A DNA stretch of 64,000 nt. Source: Chalara sp. BL73 (taxonomy: Eukaryota > Ascomycota > Leotiomycetes > Helotiales). The notes under the pieces were generated by a model. It was not told the origin of the DNA, did not search any database, and saw only the letters and a program-made list of their open reading frames with translations. The stretch covers positions 434,001 through 498,000 of the forward strand of contig CAKJVC010000182.1 in the NCBI GenBank assembly GCA_918026815.1. The letters are read 5' to 3'. Of this stretch, positions 14,801 to 26,653 are shown piece after piece; positions within the stretch are counted from its first letter, which is position 1; every line of letters begins with the position of its first letter. A program made the position numbers and the translations under genes.

Positions 14801-14866
14801 TTGAAGAGACATTGGGATTACGACGATGGAAACTCAGTGAATTCGATAGCGAAACGACGAGGATGA
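11815..14866 (+). CDS. Zn(II)2Cys6 transcription factor with fungal TF (MHR) domain
   Basis: This nuclear DNA-binding regulator has exons 11815-11920, 11985-12029, 12083-12646, 12699-13064, 13115-13950, 13998-14494 and 14551-14866, giving 909 residues. The zinc cluster spans about residues 55-82: CEGCRRRKIKC, then C..C and C with conventional spacing. It is preceded by a basic YVFVDEHNRHKRLK segment spliced in from two small exons. A Gln/Pro/Tyr-rich linker follows (about 90-240), then the fungal-specific TF domain (about 300-560, from EETVLHYFEMYF through SWM and GRTDLG), then a Pro/Ser-rich tail ending in a basic KRHWDYDD...AKRRG. Branch points (CTGAC, CTAAC) support introns 1 and 2, although the first donor GTGCGC is unusual. 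The regulated pathway cannot be read from sequence. The gene converges with the metallo-beta-lactamase-fold gene. Confidence 0.88.
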
Positions 14867-15472
14867 ACAGTGAACAGAGATGGTCATGAAGTTGACAACC
14901 CCCTAAATGATGCGAGAGTTAATAGTTCCAGAACAGTTCGAGCCGCAGACTCACGTCAAGATGAGTGGTCATGGAAAGGATGGGGAAAATTACGTGGAGA
15001 TGGAATTCTTGAAGGAATCAAAGAAAGGAGGCTGATGCAAGCCAATGTTTCCGAAGTTCTTCACCTTTGTTTCACGAAGAGAACGATTGAATGAATGATG
15101 CAATGAGGCCACAAACGTGGAAATTGGAGAAGAAATCCAGTAAGATAGAGAGGTCGGGAATAAGATCTGGAGGCTTTTTATTGGATCGAATTCAAAAGGG
15201 GAAGGAAAAGACACGACATGTTAGATAAGGATGGACCGCACGGTGGATGTAAAATTGCCAATGTCTTAAAAGTTATCGAGACATATTGCAAACAAAAATA
15301 ATAAGTCATCCAGCCCAGGTCCAAATCTTCACACTTTGTGTTGCGAGGCATCTCGATCCCGCACAGTGAAGCATCCTCATGCTGTAGTACTCATCGTTAT
15401 AAGACTTTGGAGCGGAATTTCAATACCATGTCAAGGTTAACACCAATGGCCACCAGCAAATTTTGACCGCCG
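14867..15472. other. Convergent 3' spacer
   Basis: This 606-bp stretch lies between two genes that end towards each other. It is AT-leaning with no supported frame, and it is expected to hold the 3' UTRs and polyadenylation signals of both. Confidence 0.5.
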
Positions 15473-16941
15473 TTACTCCACCCGTTCTCGCAAAAACGCG
15501 TGACTCTTCCACCCCATACTTGCAATCTGGATCTGCATGCTCTCCAGAACCCTCTGTCCATCGAATTAGCGCCGCGGTTTTTGTTTAACGGAAGACATGC
15601 GAGAGCTCATGTCATGAGTGCCTCGACTCCCAAAACGCCCCTACAGGCTTCCAACCCCCGTGAAAAGGCATAGCAATCCAAGAACCAAAATAAGCTTACC
15701 TCCTTGACGCTTCTTTTACTCCCTCCCACTCCATTCCTGATATCCATCCCAACAAACGCGCCATGCGTGCTTTGCCAGCTGTACCCTTTCAATACAACCC
15801 ACATCCGGACTATCTCGTCCGGCGCCAACGGGATCATGTTCGGGATGCTCCACATGAAGGAGTAGCTGTTCATACCGGGGGGCCTCAATCCCTTCTCACC
15901 ATCTGGCCCTTTCGTCCAGTCGCCCAAGCCGGCCGGCGTGGTGACGAGCGTGTCGGCGATGAGGCTGTAATGCAGCGTTGTTGAGTTAGCTTTCCTGTTC
16001 TTGAAACCTTTCAAATAATATGATGCTGTTTCATGCGTCGTCTTCGGCAAGACAGATTCAAGATGTACATGCACATCTTTGTGGGCAACAAGCAATTTGC
16101 GAAGCATTCAGAGTAGGAGAACTCGCTTCGAGGGCATAACTTACAGACGGTTGTAGGCGAGGCAGACCAGGGAACCGGGGAAGTGCCCGCCTAGCTTAAT
16201 AGCCTTGACGCCGGTGGACTCGCCACGTATGTGTATCTCCTCTTCCGTGCCTTCGATGAATGTCCTGGATTTGCCGAGGCGGTCGAGGCGATTGAGCCAT
16301 TCTTTGTCTTGCCAACTTATGTAGACTGGGCAGTCGAATGTTTCGGCCCATTCGAGATGCGTGGTGTAGTAATGTGGATGGGAGATGATGATGGCGGCCA
16401 AGCCGCCGATACCATGAATCCTGAATGAAGGTTTAGTTATTTTCATGCACTGGTTTGGGATGGAGCAATGGCTTAGTTATAATATGCCTTGAGTTGCTTT
16501 TGGGTACGTTGGTTGTTCTTTGAGGTGTTGGACTTACTGGGCTATAGTCTCTGCATCCAAAAACGTGATACAATCCCATAAGATATTGCCTAACGGCGTC
16601 TTGATCAAAATTGCTCGCTGTCCGATTGCGAACTTAGGTTCTGTCCAGATAGACCAAAAGCGATCATCACCTTCTTCGAAGGGTTTACCCTTGTTCTTAT
16701 AACCTTTCTGCTTCATTTCAGCCAGAGTCGTGAAGGCCTGTCCACTTGGAGGGACGTATTGTCCTAGATTCCATGGTTACTAAGAGCTCTTGCTGGTCCC
16801 TAATCGGAAATTAGGACGGGGTAATGAGATAATACTGGGATCGTCACATATTCGGCAGCGGGTGAGTAGCTCGCGGCTTTCCACATCAAACTGTGTTCCG
16901 CAAGCAGTACAGATTAAGAGGTTATCGGTATGGGAGACCAT
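15473..16941 (-). CDS. Metallo-beta-lactamase-fold hydrolase with N-terminal CxxC pair
   Basis: This protein belongs to a fungal/bacterial family of MBL-fold hydrolases whose substrate is not established. Minus-strand exons are 16941-16836, 16763-16538, 16420-16145, 15964-15700 and 15553-15473, giving 317 residues. The N-terminus carries CTACG and CRIC, a probable small zinc-binding knuckle (residues about 12-34). An Arg-Gln-Tyr-Val-Pro-Pro link leads into the lactamase fold. The metal-binding block is SHPHYYTTH, and later elements are GGHFPGS and IADTLVTTPAG, the Asp being a usual metal ligand. The last exon ends RVLESMQIQIASMGW. There is no signal peptide, so a cytosolic enzyme is inferred. 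Intron 3 is long (180 nt, 15965-16144) and its acceptor follows a CTAAC branch point. Confidence 0.85.
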
Positions 16942-17484
16942 GCTGCCTACTGGCGGGTTTGAATCCCCATACTCATGCTGTAGCCATTATCGTCAGCACA
17001 TGCTTCCACTCCTCATCCTTTATTCTTGTCTCAGCCTGTTGTTTCCGAGGTAGTCAAATAGCAATGAAAATAACCCGTCTAATTCACATCTCGCCTGGAG
17101 GTTTGAAAAAAACAAAATGCCAACACTCACCAGAGGAACTTCAAATAAATCCTTATGTGGAGCGAATTCATCATTTGGGTCAAAAAATGGGTCAGGTTCA
17201 CTGGAATCACTCGAAGGCATGGCCATTGACTCTGCTGCGCCGGATATAAATACAACTCTGCGGGGTCTTCTTAGGTCGACCAGGTTGGCAATAACATCTT
17301 CAGCTTGCCGCTACCGTGTCGTTCGTCTTAAAGTGGGGGAGGGGATAAGCCTGTCCTGAAAAGGAAGGTACACGCGTTTATCGAAGTATATCAAATAAAG
17401 ACAGGGAGACCTCCGTATGCAACACCTTCTCCCATCCTTTTCTTTTATTTCGTTCCTATTGTACCTAAGTTTTTTGGGCTAGCC
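16942..17484. promoter_or_regulatory. Divergent promoter spacer MBL-fold / amidase
   Basis: This 543-bp stretch separates two oppositely oriented start codons, so both promoters lie here. A 69-codon minus-strand frame (17020-17226) with an acidic N-terminus is present, but it has no splice connection to the MBL gene. Confidence 0.5.
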
Positions 17485-19677
17485 ATGGTCTTTCTACTAG
17501 ATTACTTTCAGCACCGGCGAGATTGGTGAGAATTTTATACATTACTTCCGCTTCGTCATATGTTGCTGTGTCATGTCTAACCCGAAGTTGGGGACAGAAG
17601 ACGGCAGTTAGATCTAGACTGGTGGTATTTATGTATCAAGTTCTTCTTAAGTAGGCTTCTTCTTCTGAAATTGACTTATATCGCATTGCTGAAAAAGGCA
17701 GATATCAAGTCCTCAAAATTGGTGTGGGATTGTGTGCTCTCTTTTTAAATCAATATATCACAACAGAGCTCTGCACGCTTTTAGTTGTCCAACTTTGCGA
17801 TATTTGTTCTACAAGCTTTTAATTACTATATACCAGGCCCAATACTCGATGTTCTTTACATTATAACTGAGTTTTAGTGCAAGGAAACTAGGTCGTTAAT
17901 GGTGTATAAAGCAAATTCAAAGCTATTATGTAAACTATTTTAAGCGATTACTGACTTTGTACACAGCAAGTTCAAGCAGAATGAGCGTCTTCAAAGGATA
18001 CAAAAACTTCCAACTTACGAAGGGCCATTCACAACTCACGAACGAGAACTACTTTCAAAGCCCATCGAGGAACTCGTCCTAGATGTCCAGAAACACATCA
18101 CCAAACCCATCGACATCCTCCGTGCCTATGGCAAAGCAGCTTTGAAAGCTCACAAGAGCACCAATTGCGTCACCGAAGTAATGATCAGTGCTGCTGAAGG
18201 ATGGACCTCAGATGGAAGCATCAAGTTCAATGGTCCCCTGGCCGGGATACCTGTCAGTCTCAAGGATTCCATAGTTGTTGGAGGCTTTGATACTACTGTT
18301 GGGTATAGTCGTAATGTTGGTAATAAGGGTAACAAAGATGGCTCGATGGTGAGGCTATTAAAGGATGCCGGTGCGATCCCGTATGTCAAGACTAATCTGC
18401 CGATTACTCTATTATCATTTGAGTCGACAAATGACGTTTGGGGTCGATGTACAAATCCGCACAACAACAAGTACTCACCAGGTGGCTCGACTGGAGGAGA
18501 AGGTGCCTTATTGGCTGCTGGAGGCGGAAGAATTGGGATTGGGAGCGATGTTGCAGGAAGTGTGAGAGTGCCGGCTCACTTTTCCGGCATATATAGCCTG
18601 CGGTGCTCGACTGGGCGATGGCCAAAGAGCGGTATAGTGACGAGCATGCCAGGACAGGAAGGCATACCCAGTGTTTTCAGTCCCATGGCAAGGACCCTAG
18701 AAGATCTATCGTACTTCACTAAGTCGATGATTGGCATGCAGCCATGGAAGTACGATCATTCCGTCCATCCAATCCCATGGCGAGCCGATATCGCGAAAGA
18801 GTATTCAGAGAAGAATAGGCTCAAAGTAGGTGTCCTCAGGACTGATGGGGTCGTGGACCCAAGTCCAGCATGTGTGCGAGCACTTGAGGAAGTAGTAACT
18901 TCACTCAAAAGGGAAGGCCACGAAATCATCGATGTATCATCTTCCATACCTTCTCCTTATGAGGCTCTCTGTATCGCCTCACAGCTTCTCAACGCCGACG
19001 GTTGCCAAACATTCAAGTCCTTCTTCAGATTCGGAGAATGGGAAGACCCTGGTGCGCAACAGATGAGCTTTCTCATGTGGCTTCCGAGTCCCCTGACATG
19101 GCTCTATTATTTCTGGGTGAAATATGTGCGACGCGATGAGATATGGGCTGGTTTGATCAAGGACTGGAAACCGAAGTCGAGTTATGAACAGTGGAAGCTT
19201 GTGGCAAAGAGAGAGGCATACAAGGCGCGCTTTCATGAATGGTGGCAGCAGGATGCTAAGATTGACTTGATGGTTACGCCTCCCAACGCAACGCCCGCTG
19301 TTCCTCATGATGGGATGAAGGATGCGGTTAGTAGTTGTGGCTATACATTCCTCTTCAACCTTGTAAGCCTTCCTTGCCTTTGATAAATTCCGCAGACAAG
19401 CTAACATATATAACAGCTTGACTATACTTGCGGGATCGTACCTGTCACACACGTAGACAAAGACCTCGACCAGCTTCCAGCGGACTTCTCTTTCAAGAAA
19501 TTGAATGGTGTGGCGTATGGCGCATATAAGCATTTCGATGCAACAGCTATGCACGGATTGCCGGTTGCAGTGCAGGTAGTGGGACAGAGGCTGGAGGAAG
19601 AGAAGGTATTGGCCATTATGCAGAGGATCGAGGATGCACTTGGAGACGGTAAGTACCAGCTTCTGGATATTGATTAA
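17485..19677 (+). CDS. Amidase (amidase signature family)
   Basis: This enzyme hydrolyses carboxamides to acid plus ammonia; the exact substrate is unknown. Exons are 17485-17525, 17967-19362 and 19417-19677, giving 565 residues, normal for fungal amidases. The Ser-cisSer-Lys triad is visible: Lys in PVSLKDS, the middle Ser in PGGSTGGE, and the nucleophilic Ser in GSDVAGSVR. The first exon is only 41 nt (MVFLLDYFQHRRD) and is followed by a 441-nt intron, long for this window. It is supported by a CTGAC branch point just before the ACAG acceptor and by similarity of the N-terminus to the usual amidase start. No signal peptide is evident. The gene converges with the AA9 gene. Confidence 0.88.
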
Positions 19678-20063
19678 AAATGCTGGTAGGTTGTCCGCAA
19701 TAGGAGAGAAATAGAATATATGTTTACAGAATGCACGATTCACCAGATTCGAGATATTTTTCTCAAATTCCAGTCGATTAGGCAAATTTCATGGTACAAA
19801 TATGTTATGTGTCACGAATTCTAATTCAGTAGTTCAAGTCAGCGGTCCGATTAGGGATGATGATCGAGTACATTTCCATGGTAAGCCTTGACAATGGACT
19901 ATTTACAAATAACAAGCTAAGCACTCCACATATATAGAAATATTACCTATATATGAGTATATCCCCACTCAGAGTTGAGCCCTTAACTCATTCTGGGCTG
20001 TCCGTCATCTCAGCAGAAATTTACGCCAGCACCAGTACTTTGATACCACAACAATCTTGCCTC
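19678..20063. other. Convergent 3' spacer amidase / AA9
   Basis: This 386-bp AT-rich stretch lies between two genes that end towards each other. No frame or repeat of note is visible, and it should hold both polyadenylation regions. Confidence 0.5.
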
Positions 20064-20925
20064 TTAACATGTCAAAGGCGCTGGACCTGGGATCGCATAA
20101 GGCTTGCCAGCATTGTTAGGGATGCCAGGCTTGCTATTGTCATAAATGTTGATCATGATTCCACTACTTCTAGTTAATGCCTACGAATGGATCTCAGAGA
20201 TATCGTTTGTATACTCACGGGTCGCTGGCGGTGTAGGCGCCGGGGAACCTGACTGTACTTCCAGTCTTCGTACCGGATCCGGTGACCTCGATATTTGCGC
20301 ATGACAAGTAGAATTGGGCTCCTCCTTGACTATATGCAGAGTGCAGTGCAAGAAGCTCAACACGCATGAGATATTGGCCTGCAGCAACACAAGAAGGCAG
20401 GGTGAAGGACCACCACCCACCTCCCGCAATCATGGTGTCAACAGCCCATTTCCCATTACCGTTATTAAGACCCTCCTGTGCAACTTTAAACCAGTTCAGA
20501 CCCTGTGGTTGCGCGATGGCCGCGCTGTCGACCTAGCGTAGTTTGTCAGCATCCCCGGAAATCTTTTGGCGAATTGTTAATACCTTAGCAAGGTAGACGG
20601 CTATAGGACCCTTGTGACTAGCTGCAATTGGGTTGTCTGCGTCGTTGGTATATTGAGGTCCGCCGATGACATGTTGGAACCAAGTAGACACCTTGGCTCC
20701 AGCTGGAATCTTTACCACAGCGCTAGATACCGGTGATATGAGTCCCGTGTTGCATGCAATCGAGTCTCCAGTCACGCTCTGAACGGGGTTGTTGCTAGAA
20801 GGCGCTCGTACACCAACCAATTGCCCTTGGTCCACGTCATTGACCTTGAGGCGTTGAAAGATGGCGTGGCTAAGAACAGAGTTGGCTCCGAAGAGTGCGA
20901 GAGACAGAACAGTGAAGGTCTTCAT
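20064..20925 (-). CDS. AA9 lytic polysaccharide monooxygenase (GH61), secreted
   Basis: AA9 enzymes use one copper and a reductant plus peroxide or oxygen to break crystalline cellulose outside the cell. Minus-strand exons are 20925-20584, 20532-20219 and 20163-20064, giving 251 residues. A signal peptide of 19 residues ends before HAIFQ, so the mature protein begins with the His that forms the copper brace. The second ligand is His 104 of the precursor in ASHKGP. The axial Tyr lies in the FYLSC segment. Family blocks [25 protein letters not shown] and [11 protein letters not shown] are all present. There is no cellulose-binding module or linker, so it is the short, catalytic-domain-only form. 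Its proximity to the amidase does not imply joint function. Confidence 0.95.
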
Positions 20926-22226
20926 GGTTGATAAAGAGGCTGCGGTGGCTGAGGATGGAAGGCATCGAGGAGCGTAACATCTTTATACATATCCGATGGC
21001 GTCTGCAATGTATGATCGGAGGTATAGAGATGTGGGGTGCATTAGTTCTGTTCGGATCTTATGGTAGTTTTTATATTGAACATGCCTTAAGAATGGACTT
21101 CTATAAGGAGCAAAACTGTTTGCCATATGAAAGTAATGAATCCGAGGACCCGGATATCTCATGACCTTGCTATAGCATAACTTGATTGGTTGGTTCATCA
21201 TCCACCGTAAGTCCAAGCCTGCAAAGTCCTATATCACATACATTTCATCAGCCAGGACGGTGCTGGAAGAGGCAACAATCAGCTTTGGACATCAGTTGAT
21301 CTGCTGGCTTGATATAACAGTGACATCACGGGCCGCAAGACCGTCTTTGATAGATTATTCACTGGATGTTGAAACACGGGGATAGTATACTTGTACCATT
21401 GGCAAGATGGAAAAGGCTAAACGGGAATACAATCTCGTTTCCGGTATTTATGAATTTGGTAGCGCCAAGTAAGCATTGAGATCTTGTGCTCCAGTCACTA
21501 CCAAGAAACCTGAAATGCCGAGCTTTAGGTCATGGAAAACGAAAAGACACTTAAAGAGGCCTAGGTGTGGTGATCTTCCTTCTCTCTAGGCGTTTGTTCC
21601 TGGAGGGAAAGTTGGCGAGGGGCGGCAATGTGGAGGATGTGCTTCCGCATTTGACGCAAAATGCCCACGTGTCGGCTTAACCTTATGAAACCCAATGACT
21701 TTCCGTGCTGCACTTTAAATGTCACTCTCGCTCTGCAGTACATATCGGCTTTTATTATCAAAATGCTATCTGACCTGAGCCACCCGTCAATACTGTTATA
21801 ATGCTACGGTCCTTTGCTGCTTTGACAGATGCTTGTGAGAGCAGAATCCTCCACTACAAAAAGTGTGGACTAATGTTGAAGGAGCCGTATTAATTGATGG
21901 CTTTCAATCCCCGGGATCTGGATAGCTTAGTAGCGATTTTGCTATAGTACGAGAATACAATTTAGTGGCAGATATAAAATGGGAACTGAGCTGGCACGTT
22001 TTCTCTTATGATCTTTAATGGCTCTGGGGAAGCTTGCAAGCCTTGTTATACAAACATGCACTGCTGCCCATGGCTTGGTCTCTCAAAGCTGTTGATACGT
22101 GATACTGGCAATGCCTCAACGTGTGCTACCTTCAGAACGTCCGACCTAGGACTTCGACATATTCTGTTTCTGCTTCACTAAAGCCTTCTCAATACAGCTG
22201 CTGCGTCTGTAAGAAAACATTCTAAA
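20926..22226. other. Divergent promoter spacer AA9 / ankyrin gene
   Basis: This 1.3-kb stretch holds the promoters of the secreted AA9 enzyme (minus) and the ankyrin protein (plus). I saw only short unsupported frames and no repeat structure. Carbon-catabolite or cellulose-responsive sites would be expected on the AA9 side, but I did not identify a convincing cluster. Confidence 0.5.
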
Positions 22227-24708
22227 ATGGAAGCGGCGTCCGGCATCTTCGCCATCGTATCAGTCACGATTCAGCTTGGGGAGAGCATCAATAGACTGTA
22301 AGCTTCGCTGCCCAATTCCTTATCTATCAGGTCCCTAACAGAGAAGCTGCAATTTATGGGACTCTTTTAATGATGCCCCGAAGGATATAAGCTCGATGAT
22401 ACAAGATATGCATCTTTTAAAGGTCATATTGCAGGAGATTAAAGCCGATGACGAACGATACGGATCACACGACTCGACAATATTGGCCCTGGAGAGATGC
22501 CTTGAGTGTACCGAGTCCTTGAATGATATTGCCAGCTCTCTATTCTCGGGATTATCTTCGAAGAGGTCTACCACCAGAGCATTTGCAGCTCTAGATGCGT
22601 TGAAAAAGTGCAACAAAATTACACAGATAAAGTCCCAGCTTAGGGATGCGAGAGAGGCGCTGTCGTTGGCACAGTCAATCTCGATGAGGTGAGACTATAT
22701 CCGGTACCTTGACGTTCGTATGGACTAACTATAAAAATTGTAGGCGAGCGCTAGAATCTAGCGTTAAATTACAGCAGGAAACATGGATGATTGTTAAGCA
22801 TAGGGAGCCGAGCGAACCACCTCCTATATTTGGTCCTTCGTCCCTCGATATGAAAGAGACGGCCAGAATATTCTCAATCGATAGCGATGAAGCAGATACA
22901 CCTTTAAAATCATCTAAACCCATTCTCTATAATAATCGTACAATCTCGCATGCCACAGAATCAAGGGTTACACTGTCCGCCGGGTCTGCTGAGAAAGAGT
23001 ACGATGAACATACGCGTCGCCCGGTAGATATTAGTTCTGGATTCAATAATCGGAAGTGGAGAATTAGCACCCAGGTTTTCAATGTCTCAACTTGGATTGG
23101 ACAAATACAGTACTGCGTTAGGTACTCGGAAAGATTCTCCGCAGAAGAGGATTGTCACGGAATTGGCAATAACAGCATTCGCGAGCATGTCAACCAGGCT
23201 CTTGTGAGCTTTCGGCCGTCCGATTGGATAATGAAATGCGGCTTACAAACGATCTGGAAACTTGACATAGGAAGGTTATTCACTCGAGGTTGGCAGGAAG
23301 GCCTCCATACCTACGATGTATGCACAATTGTTTACCCCCACTCGAAAAAAACCATTTGAGGAATTCCTGGAACAGCAATGCCATTCACTAAAGTATTCTT
23401 CATAGCTGGTTCCTGACAACTCGCTCATATTTAAATTTTGCGAACAAGGCAACATCAATGCAGTGAAGCAACTCCTGCAAGACGGGCTTGCCTCTGTAAG
23501 AGATATAAATTCCTCAGAAGAGACACCACTACATGTAGGCGGTCTCGGCGCGCCATCCCTGGGTCTCGTACGCTGACCACTCTTTAGCAGGCTGCTATGC
23601 ATAACCACCCTGACCTGTGTTTCTTCTTGTTACAGTCCGGGGCAAGTTTGGATGCGAGGTGCCATGGGATTCTTCAGAGGTGAGAGCAATTTTATGATGA
23701 ACACCGCTCTTTCCTTTGACATATATATGCAGGACACCCTTTTGCTGTGCTTACAAAGCTGTCAGGCCGATCGGCAGAGGTTATTTCGAGGGCCAGATGT
23801 CAATGATAGATTTCAATGATACTCTGCGAGTCTTTTTGGCTGCAGGTATAGATCTTGAAGCCGAGTTGAAGGAATCCTACGCAGGTGGCTGTGATATCTT
23901 TAGACGTGGCGGTTTTCTTTACATGGGAATACATAACGAGGCCCAAGTCGACCATTGGCTGTTCGATTATGTCATAGCTACGATAGGACCGGATTCTTTT
24001 GATGACTCTTGGTGGTTCTGGGTCCTATACCACTGTAACACCCTAGTCCTTACCACAAAAACATTACCCTATTGCAACCCGTCAATTGCAAGTGCAACGC
24101 TACTTGCCAGGCTTGATTTACAACCAGGGACAATGCTCGATCCTCACGAACTTCCAATATATGCCCTGTTGATCGAGAAAGCGGGCGGTCCCTACTGCAG
24201 ATCTCGACATCCACTCGCGGCCAGCGACGAGGAACCTAATACAATGATCGGAGCCGCCTCTCGACTCTCACGAGTCTTCAGCAGGCTGCGTTCCCTTCTC
24301 CGAGATTTTGGATACAGTTTGGATGAGCTCATTCATTCGGAGGTTCAAGTTAACCAAGAGGGTTGGACAGAGGAAACTCTCCGGAATCTATTCAACTACG
24401 ACTTTGTTCCTTTCGAAGTGCCGCATTTCGTGGATGGCAAGGAATTCCTGTGCAAATACTGCGGAGGGCCCATCCTTCTGATGATTTATACTTTCGAAAC
24501 TCCGTGGCAACGCCAAGTGCAAAGAATCAAGGACGGAATTGATCCGGATGCGCCTTTGAACGAGCAAGAAGCCATCGCGCAGAATGAATGGGATAGGCAG
24601 CTGCAAGCGGAGAAGGATAGTATCTGTGGGGAATGTTACAGGAAGATGCTTGATGAGGAGAAAGACGAGGATCACTATCAGCTTGGGATAAATAGTTTTC
24701 CGTGGTGA
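22227..24708 (+). CDS. Ankyrin-repeat protein with helical N-terminal domain and C-terminal CxxC pair
   Basis: The exon model is 22227-22297, 22344-22688, 22744-23317, 23406-23534, 23588-23679 and 23733-24708, giving 728 residues. The N-terminus (MEAASGIFAIVSVTIQLGES, then long amphipathic helices to about residue 145) matches the style of the fungal N-terminal domains seen on STAND/NLR-like and ankyrin proteins. The centre contains ankyrin units: FKFCEQGNINAVKQLLQDG, then TPLH and AAMHNHPDLCFFLLQSGA. Few complete repeats remain. The C-terminal third is unannotated but holds CKYCGG and CGECYR about 70 residues apart, a likely zinc site. There is no NACHT domain, so it is not a complete NLR. 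The exon 2 acceptor is inferred from frame and less certain. The function is not known. Confidence 0.78.
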
Positions 24709-25165
24709 AGGAGCATAAGGGAGTTTCTTCAGACCAGCTGTGTTCTTAGTTCTTGATTCGATACGGAGGGCGGGAAAATGGTATAATTCACAGAAATGCA
24801 ATCAAATCCGAGTGCTTCGTTAGAAGAAACAGCAATCCTCTGGGAGCAATATAGGAATATTTCTAAATTCATCGTTTTCCGATCGTTTAAACCTCGAGCA
24901 ATATCCCTTGCATTGGCAAATATTGCCCCTGAATGCATAAGCGAGCATCGGCACGTGACCAGCAGACAAAAACACCAAGCAACCAACGCTTGTTCCTTTT
25001 TAAAAACATCAAGAGACCATGCCATGGGATACATGAGAAAAAGGCCTTTTCATCTTTGAAAAAAAAGACTCTACTTATATGTATAGACATGTTTTGACAG
25101 CTTAGAAATATCAAACACACGCACGTGGGTAAGAAACATCACGAGCTTTCGGGGGTTAAACATAC

Positions 25166-25183
25166 TTTTTTTTTTTTTTTTTT
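25166..25183. repeat. Poly-T tract (18 nt)
   Basis: An uninterrupted T run is directly visible in the long spacer upstream of the transporter. Confidence 0.9.
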
Positions 25184-25680
25184 CCCTTGCCTAACCGAAG
25201 GCTAACCTCGGGTCAGATGGGAGGGCAAATGGCCCGAGAAAAGGGGTGATCGTTCGAGCTCCAGCAGCGGTTTTTCTATTTCTGAGCTGATGCGCTGGAT
25301 TTCTTTGATCTTCTTTTTTTTTTTTTTGGTTTGATTCCTCCTCCCCCCCTCTTCCGAAAAGGGCAAGTCTCAAGGCTTTGGAAACTGTCTGAGACAAGGC
25401 GGTCTGGATTGGCCTGGTAGACCTTTGTTCTTTGATGGGTAAGTGTTCCGGCTTACGTATTCCTTCTAAAGCAGGCTGGATAATGGGGTGGACTTGGTAT
25501 ATCCCCCGAGAAAACCTGCCTCATAAATATATATATATTTTTATCTGGGGAGGGTTTTTGAGCAGAACGGGCGTGGGCTAATTCTGACTTATGTTTGGTT
25601 ATTTTTTGGTTTGTGTATCTGCCGTTGAACCCCTCGTTCCCATCCTACCCCAGGCAAGGCCTGCTTGCTTGTATGACTCT

Positions 25681-25712
25681 CCATCTCTCTCCCTCTCTCT
25701 CTCTCTCTCTCG
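25681..25712. repeat. CT microsatellite
   Basis: A nearly pure CT dinucleotide tract, of the pyrimidine-rich kind common in fungal promoters. Confidence 0.85.
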
Positions 25713-26176
25713 CGCTGCGCGAGTTGCTGTAACTCCAAGCCACAAAATGTTAGTCCAAACCCGCAAAGACCACCACTACCGCCCGCCCCCAAGTCGATAT
25801 CCGGAGACCGCTAAACTCTAAACACGTACAGCTGCGCACACGGAACCCAAAACCTACTCAGTTAGCTGGGTTCTCCTCCATAGTATGCCTTTGTACACCT
25901 GAATCAAGGCTCATAGTCGATAGGGGCGGTGAGGCTAAGCAAACCCGTCCCCCTTCTGCGGTGAAACTGAGTTTTTCTGGGTTGTCAGCGTGGACCAAAG
26001 ATGGGCTGGCTGCAGGTCTGGCCTTCGGAAAGCTGAAAGGATGCGCCCTGCTGCTGAACGCTGTGCGACCTGGCTTTTGTTTTGTTAGGATCTGAGGCAG
26101 ATCTACGCGCGGTATTTATAGTCTGACGTGGTCGGAGGGTTGCGCAAAAAAAGGGCGTTGAAGGGGTGTCGAAGGG

Positions 26177-26194
26177 GGTGGTGGTGGTGGTGGT
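26177..26194. repeat. GGT/GTG microsatellite
   Basis: A short tandem GGT trinucleotide run is directly visible. Confidence 0.8.
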
Positions 26195-26631
26195 AACCAT
26201 GAGGGACAAGGACAAGTAGAGTACATCATGGTATGGTATGGTAAATGCTAAAACCCTGGGGCCGAGCCTAAGGAGCTAGAGTGTAGAGTAATAGATTGGC
26301 AAAAACATGGTTTTTGTGAAAGAGCCACCAAGTAGCGCATGCTTTGTACAGCCCAAGTGCGTGAGGCTTTTTTCCTGGAACATGTTGTAAGGCACTTAGT
26401 TAACCTATGATACCTCCAAGGACATGTTCCACCGATTTCACTTGGCTTTAGGAGGACAGATGACTGGGTGAAATGCTTTAAAACAAAAGCCGAAGAGGGA
26501 TGGGAGAGATATTCTTGAGCATTGTGAGACCTGTCATAAAAGTATCATGGGTGTAGATATCCAACAAAAGTCCGATAGTTCAAAATGTAGCTACTGTACG
26601 TAGTGCTCTTAGTAATATGTCATGATATTCC

Positions 26632-26653
26632 CTCTCTCTCTCTCTCTCTCTCT
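26632..26653. repeat. CT microsatellite
   Basis: A second CT dinucleotide tract in the same spacer, about 1.2 kb before the transporter start. Confidence 0.85.

Noticed and set aside
16941..16985. GGGTTTGAATCCC-like T-arm suggesting a tRNA
   Set aside because: The stem does not pair fully and no cloverleaf fits around it; the stretch is the leader of the MBL-fold gene.
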